DNA from: Selaginella moellendorffii | Taxonomy: Eukaryota > Streptophyta > Lycopodiopsida > Selaginellales > Selaginellaceae | NCBI RefSeq assembly: GCF_000143415.4 | Contig: NW_003314307.1 | Location: 764,331-828,330, forward strand | Length of the DNA stretch: 64,000 nucleotides | Direction: 5' to 3' | The notes under the pieces: generated by a model | The model's input: the letters and a program-made list of their open reading frames with translations, nothing else | Database searches by the model: none | Told to the model about the DNA's origin: nothing | Shown here: piece by piece, positions 59,168 through 64,000 of the stretch | Numbering within the stretch: position 1 is the first letter of the stretch | Layout of the letters: the number at the start of each line of letters is the position of its first letter | Translations under genes and position numbers: made by a program

Positions 59168-59343
59168 TGTGAGGTCTAAGTCCAAGTGTATGGCTACGAT
59201 GCTGTATATTAATATTAGCATAGTGGGATTTTAGTAGCCGTTGGATTAGTTTCAATCCGGACCACTTGCTCCTATATATAAATTAGGGTATTTGGGCTAA
59301 TGCATATTTTTTGTATTCTCTTTCCATATTCTATGCACTTACA
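59168..59343 (+). repeat. 3' LTR of element B
   Basis: Starts TGTGAGGTCTAAGTCC after the polypurine tract and ends TATGCACTTACA. Confidence 0.75.
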
Positions 59344-60018
59344 GAGGTTTTTATTTCTGACCTAATTTAAATAATAAATTCACTATATTTAGTATTACTA
59401 AATATTTAATTATTACTATAAAATCCTAATTTATATATTAATCTTTCTTTATAAAAAAATCAAATTCAAATACAATACCGATAACTAGTTCTTTTCCAAT
59501 GTCTTTGATTCCTCTAACCATGCATTTGTAATGCTAAGGAATATTAATTTCTTGAGAAAAGTGAGATTGTTATTATAGTTGTAAAGTGTTCATTTCAAAT
59601 TTAAAGCCTGTTTCAATGAAAGCATAAGACTTCAAATTCATCAATTTCACCCAAATAACCAAATATATAGTTTATTTTTTGGTTTTTGGATAATTGACAT
59701 TGCACAGACCATGTGTGTAGAACTTTCGTAGGACATAACTATATGAATTGATCACATTGTTCTGGAGGATTGCCATATTGTTTTCATCTAAAAAAAAAAT
59801 CAGCTAGAGTGTGTAAAGTTCATATAATAATTTGCTTACCACTTAATATTCCTCCAATCTAAATAAAATATTTGACCGTAGAACTTGCTCTAGGTTGACA
59901 TATAGCTCACTAAATCTTATGAATATTTTGTTCTTTGACTTAGAAGTAGTTAAACTTTTAATTGCTCAAAAGTATTAGTCTTTTATGTTCTATAGTTACA
60001 TGCTCATGTTTGGGATGG
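59344..60018. other. AT-rich DNA without a gene
   Basis: No coding frame, RNA gene or element terminus recognised. Confidence 0.5.
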
Positions 60019-60597
60019 TGTCGCGAATGTGACTTTAGGTATCGAAAGTTACTTGTCGACTAGTCCTTACAGACACTTTTACCTTACTGCTATGATGGCA
60101 AGAGGTCGGTATTGCTAGACCCTTTATTAGTCCCTCTTGTGCTAGTGGAGTTAACTGGGCATTTCGAGTGTACTTAGAGCGGACAAGCATAAGGACGGAA
60201 TTCCTACGTGTTATTAGCTAAGTATACTTAGCCCGGTAAGGAGTTCCCGTCTCGTTTTGTTTTGCACTTGCTAGTGACAAGAACCCTCGTGTATTGAGAT
60301 TAATCCCTCAATATCGCTACATGATAGCTTACCGTGTCTGCTAAACACCCTCGCTATCATGCCCTTTGTGTTAGTCTCATTTCGGTCCCAAATGCTATTT
60401 ATGAAAAGTGTCTAGATTTGCTCATTTGGCATATCTACAGAATGTAGAAATTGTCCTTAACACAATGGTGTTCGTCCCGTATCCAAATTCGCAATCTAAG
60501 GACATTCCATATTTAGTAAATTTCGAGCTTGTCCCAGAGACTAACTCCTGATACTAAGGGAGGCTTAGGGTGAAAGCCCAAAGCGTGTGTTCCTCAA

Positions 60598-60619
60598 GGG
60601 GGGGGGGGGGGGGGGGGGG
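60598..60619 (+). repeat. Homopolymer G(22) followed by a low-quality-looking stretch
   Basis: Twenty-two G, then T(6), G(5), TCCCC, and further A- and G-runs to about 60661. The pattern suggests inflated homopolymers in poor base calls over what is CCTAGGGGGTTTGGTGAGCT-like sequence in the related copy near 35040. Confidence 0.6.
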
Positions 60620-61110
60620 TTTTTTGGGGGTCCCCAAATTTTAAAAAGAAAAAGGGGGGGGTTGGGCATGGCCGACCAACCTGAGGCATAGGCTAACTTT
60701 CGCTTGCATGCCTGTCCTTGTTCTGTGTCCGGCTTGGGTCTAAGCCCAAGTTCCATTCCATGCTAGTTGGTGGAGTACCCATATCCTCGTGCTAGACCAC
60801 CGGTATGCCAAAATAGTGCTAGACTCTGTTTGGCTCCGTTTTGCGTGCTGGTCCTGGCATTGGGATGCTGGTTGCTCCAGGACTGTTCCAAATCGCTCCG
60901 GGCTCCTGTCCCTTCGCTCCTTGAGCTTTATGCTTAGGAGTTGCTCCATGGTTCAGTTCCGTCACTCCTTGGCTCCATGTTTGGGAGTTTGGCACCGTTC
61001 CTTCGTTTAAGGCCCAAGGCCCTAAACCTCAGATTCCTATGGACACATGGCATGGACATGTGGCATATGATACGTGGCACATAAAGGGTTTAGGTTCCGC
61101 TTCGTGGTGT

Positions 61111-61137
61111 TATCCTATGGTAAATCACCATAGGATA
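61111..61137. repeat. Perfect 11-bp hairpin in LTR-like sequence
   Basis: TATCCTATGGT, loop AAATC, ACCATAGGATA. It lies about 25 bp before the LTR-like end GCGCTACA, in the position of U5 or of an RNA hairpin of the element. Confidence 0.75.
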
Positions 61138-61429
61138 AAGGGTCAAAACCACATGCGCTACATTTAGTATCGGAGCATTGTCCACCATTGACGGGAACTC
61201 CTTACCGGGCTAAGTATGCTTAACTAATAACACGTAGGAATTTTGTCCTTATGCTCGTCTGGTCTAAGTACACTCGAAATGCCCAATTAACTCCACTAGC
61301 ACAAGAGGGACTGATAAAGGGTCCAGCAATACCGACTTCCTGCCATTGTGGCAGTAAGGTAAGAGTGTCCGTAAGGACTAGTCGACAGGTAACTTTCGAT
61401 ACCCGAAGTCACATTCGCGACAGATGGTA

Positions 61430-63540
61430 CTGGGTAGAGAGTTGAATCATTTTGCTCCCCAATTCGGAATAATGGCCAGTATCCATACATACGTCGTGGT
61501 CAGGAATGACTTGTCTGAGTGGAACTGATCCAATCGCGTGACCGGGGAAAAGAACTTTCTCGATTGATTGAGCTTACTTACTCATTGTTTTCTTTTGAGA
61601 GTTTTAAGGTTCTCAATTGGTTTTATTGTAAATTAAATTCCAATAGCATTTACTTTGTGAGGTTGTGACCAAGAGGTTGTGTCAATGTTATAATAAATAA
61701 ATATTCCACTAAATCTTTAAAATGATATATATTTTATTATAACTTAGCCTTTTATATAAGAGTGCATAAAGGTCTATTGTAAGATAGAGATGACTAAATC
61801 ATTCTAGAAAGTTTTATATTAAAATATACATTTAGAGCAACTTTTTCCAATAGTGGGTAGTAATTATTTTAAAACTCATTTAATAAAGAAAGAGAATTAA
61901 TAAAGAAATCAATGTTAATAGTTCTTTATCTGAGAAATAATTAAAGTCTTTAAATGTAGAAAACAACTAAACCCCCATATTAGCTAAGTCTGTAGTTCTA
62001 AACTTATATTCCCTATAAACATTACCTTCAACCCACTAAAATGTATTAACTTGTTTAAATCCTTTAAAGTGTTCAAACTTTTTAAACTCTAGTACAATCA
62101 ATTGTGCTTATTATGGTATTCACCTCGAATGCATTTCTTTATATGTCATGTAACTCTACTCTTGATAGAGAAGGCAACTCCTCTTTCAGATAATTAAAAT
62201 TTTATTTTTGGAACCATTATACATAATTCTAATGCCTCCTCAATTTTTTTATGCTTCATTACTCATGAAATTGTAAAGCATTTGTGGTGTTGAAAATTTT
62301 ATTCCAACATGGTATGCGTTGTTCAAAAAAGAACTTAAAATAGCATTTCTCTTAAATAACTATTACCATCAAGGATTATGCTCTATATAAAAGGATTTTC
62401 TAATAAAGAGAACATAAATAAAGGAGTTCACAAAAATATTTTTATACACTAAAGACTATTTTATTAAGTTTTTAGCTTTAATATTTTTATTAAACAGGTA
62501 TTTTAAAAATAGTAATTTAAGTATCTAATATTTATGGGCAATACTTGCTATTTGATAGAGGCTTTGCATTATCACCTAATTTAGAGAAAAAATATAATTT
62601 TAATATCTAAAAATTAGTACTTATACTAATTAATAAAGTTATATATCTATATTATGATTTCATTACATTTTTAGTGTAATTATAAGAAGTGCTCTATATT
62701 TTTTTCAATGTCATTTATATATACAATTTATTTTAATTTCAAATACAATCTCAATATCTTTTTTTTACACCTCATATTCAGATGTTATAATGAATCCAAA
62801 GTTTAACACTTGGATCCATCCTATGCAAAGGATAAAATACTCTAGAATTTTAACATTTAAAGAATTATGTGTAATTGCAACTTTGTTGTAAAGCATTCTA
62901 TTTAGTGTCACTTCCATAAATGAGAATCATATACTCGTGATGATGGTATTGCTGCTTAATGTTGATCTTTTACTTTTAATTATAATGCCTTTGAGTATGT
63001 TGTTTTTGCTTCCTTTGACCAAGTATTTGTAATCTCATATATTTGTTGTTTCTCGTCTACTAATATGAAATCAAGAAAGATTTAAAGAACTTGAATTGTA
63101 ATTATAAAGTTTGTATATATGTACAGGGCATGGTTGAAAGAAGAATATAACATCTAATCTACAATAAAACCTTGGACAAAATTAAGTCCCATATACACTA
63201 ATGAAAAAAGTTCTATATACTAATGTAAATACGTGTGTGAATAGGCTTGTACAGATTTAAAGTGACCAAACACTATAAATCTATAATTGGTTTGCTTAAG
63301 CAAACCTGCAGCAGTATTGACTATATTTAAATATGCTTGGAGATTCTAGGATATTTTAATAGCTAATAGTTGTTCATTTAGATTAATATTTTTATTTATA
63401 TTCCTAAACACCTTCTAGCATATTCTTGTTTTTTCTACTATTGATATGGAATAATATTAATCTTGACTTATAAATTATAAATATGTTTATAACCATTGAT
63501 CAATTAAAATACTCATACTACTGAAGAGATAAGTTGTCTC
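61430..63540. other. AT-rich DNA with dispersed repeats, no gene
   Basis: 62435-62545 is the uninterrupted relative of the repeat that houses element B. 63285-63490 is an inverted copy of the repeat at 2970 and 44120 and contains the perfect palindrome GGTTTGCTTAAGCAAACC (63289-63306). Confidence 0.5.
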
Positions 63541-63549
63541 TCATATTTT

Positions 63550-64000
63550 TTATCCTTCACCATGGTGTGCCAGCTAAGATCTTTTCAGGTGCCATCTTTA
63601 TTTGGGTTTTATGGACAGCTCCATCAACCTTGCATCACACTCTTTCCTTGCAAAGTTTACCAACCTCTCGAGATAAACTTTTCTCTCATTGAGCAAGCAT
63701 GCTGAGTAGTGGATTCCATCCAGATTTCTCTCCCGGATTTGTGAGTGGAGCCTCTTCTCTGCTAAGTCGCTGTGTGCCTTGAGCGCCACCATGAAAGTCT
63801 GAGCGTTTGGCTGCTGGCTTGCTCATAGCACTCAAGAGCAAAGGTTGTTCTCAGCATATCCCAGGAAACGATGTTTTGCTGCTCCATGCAAAGTCTCAGC
63901 GTTTGGAGGCAGGCCAGCTTCTCGTTGCATCTGATAGAAGACGTGCATGTTCGTGTTCCAGGCAACCAACGTCGTATTTCTTTGTCCTCCTGAACACTTC
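63550..64000 (-). pseudogene. Second copy of the PPR-derived fragment, running off the window
   Basis: Nearly identical to 51030-51276 from about 63750 to the window end, with weaker similarity to 50470-50620 before that. It encodes the same PPR-like pieces (LHSQIRERN, FALECYEQ, QTLRLCMEQQ). It has small indels relative to the first copy, so neither is likely to be functional. Confidence 0.65.

Larger units (their letters stand above)
54744..59343 (+). mobile_element. Ty3/gypsy-like retrotransposon B, degraded
   Basis: LTRs at 54744-54893 (shortened) and 59168-59343. Order inside: gag (55100-55860) with a zinc knuckle broken by TAG (C-stop-VCDEIGHTYRRC, 55860); protease tail (about 56244-56440, FNFILSIDWLQRN); RT (56640-57290, MKPDGSICFYIDYYPLNE, SGYWQILMAKEDIPKTAFCT). 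RNase H (about 57520-57990) and the integrase zinc finger (about 58370-58500) follow, then integrase C-terminal sequence (58520-58990). The integrase catalytic core is deleted near 58505. The RT active site reads FIND rather than YIDD. The polypurine tract is GAGAGGAGGGGATGA (59153-59167). Many nonsense changes: inactive. Confidence 0.85.
60019..61422. mobile_element. Inverted repeat of LTR-element sequence
   Basis: Arms 60019-60251 and 61190-61422 are reverse complements over 233 bp with few differences. Between the arms lie GGTGAAAGCCCAAAGCG (about 60569), a 22-base G run, LTR-like sequence ending GCGCTACA and the primer-site-like TTTAGTATCGGAGCA (61163-61177). The right arm therefore is the leader just after a PBS, and the left arm a second copy in reverse. 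It is related to 36100-36290 and 37870-38000 in the nested element. No polymerase. Confidence 0.65.

Overview
The window is nuclear DNA of a land plant. The best fit is a lycophyte such as Selaginella (inference, not proven). Grounds: an intron-free PLS-class PPR gene, an ALOG regulator, an oleosin and a xyloglucan endotransglucosylase are all plant genes. Wherever a gene can be spliced by hand its introns are tiny (about 50-100 bp). Genes sit only about 50 bp apart, and GC-richer gene blocks alternate with AT-rich blocks full of decayed LTR retrotransposons.

Layout. 1-3.4 kb: AT-rich DNA with one miniature LTR element (TRIM) inserted into an LTR of another. 3.4-15 kb: a small secreted-type ORF, an SLX9-like gene, a large PPR gene, a decayed RsgA-type GTPase, a second secreted-type ORF, a TPR protein broken by one in-frame stop, and a membrane protein of unknown role. 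15-19.8 kb: no convincing coding gene. 19.8-32.1 kb is the main gene block: an ALOG/LSH nuclear factor (+), then on the minus strand MSRA, a 17-exon DEIH-box RNA helicase, an R3H-SUZ protein and an XTH. 32.2-33.7 kb: no gene seen.

33.7-64 kb is a transposon-rich island. It holds two decayed copies (A and B) of one Ty3/gypsy-like family. A has lost reverse transcriptase, B has lost the integrase core, and A carries a nested non-autonomous LTR element with two minisatellites. It also holds fragments C and D of a second gypsy-like family, a 233-bp-arm inverted repeat, a CpG-decayed tRNA-Ala copy, an apparently intact oleosin gene, a lone terminal exon of NAD-isocitrate dehydrogenase, and broken or duplicated PPR pieces.

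The genes form no operon or pathway. Several concern RNA (PPR, SLX9, RsgA relic, DExH helicase, R3H-SUZ), but I read that as coincidence in a plant genome. Two same-strand pairs, PPR-SLX9 and helicase-MSRA, have stop-to-start gaps of only 52 and 55 bp. I found no CRISPR array, rRNA or convincing new defence or biosynthetic system. The most unusual content is the nested TRIMs, the complementary deletions in A and B, the nonsense changes that look like cytosine deamination, and the LTR carrying both a PPT and a PBS.
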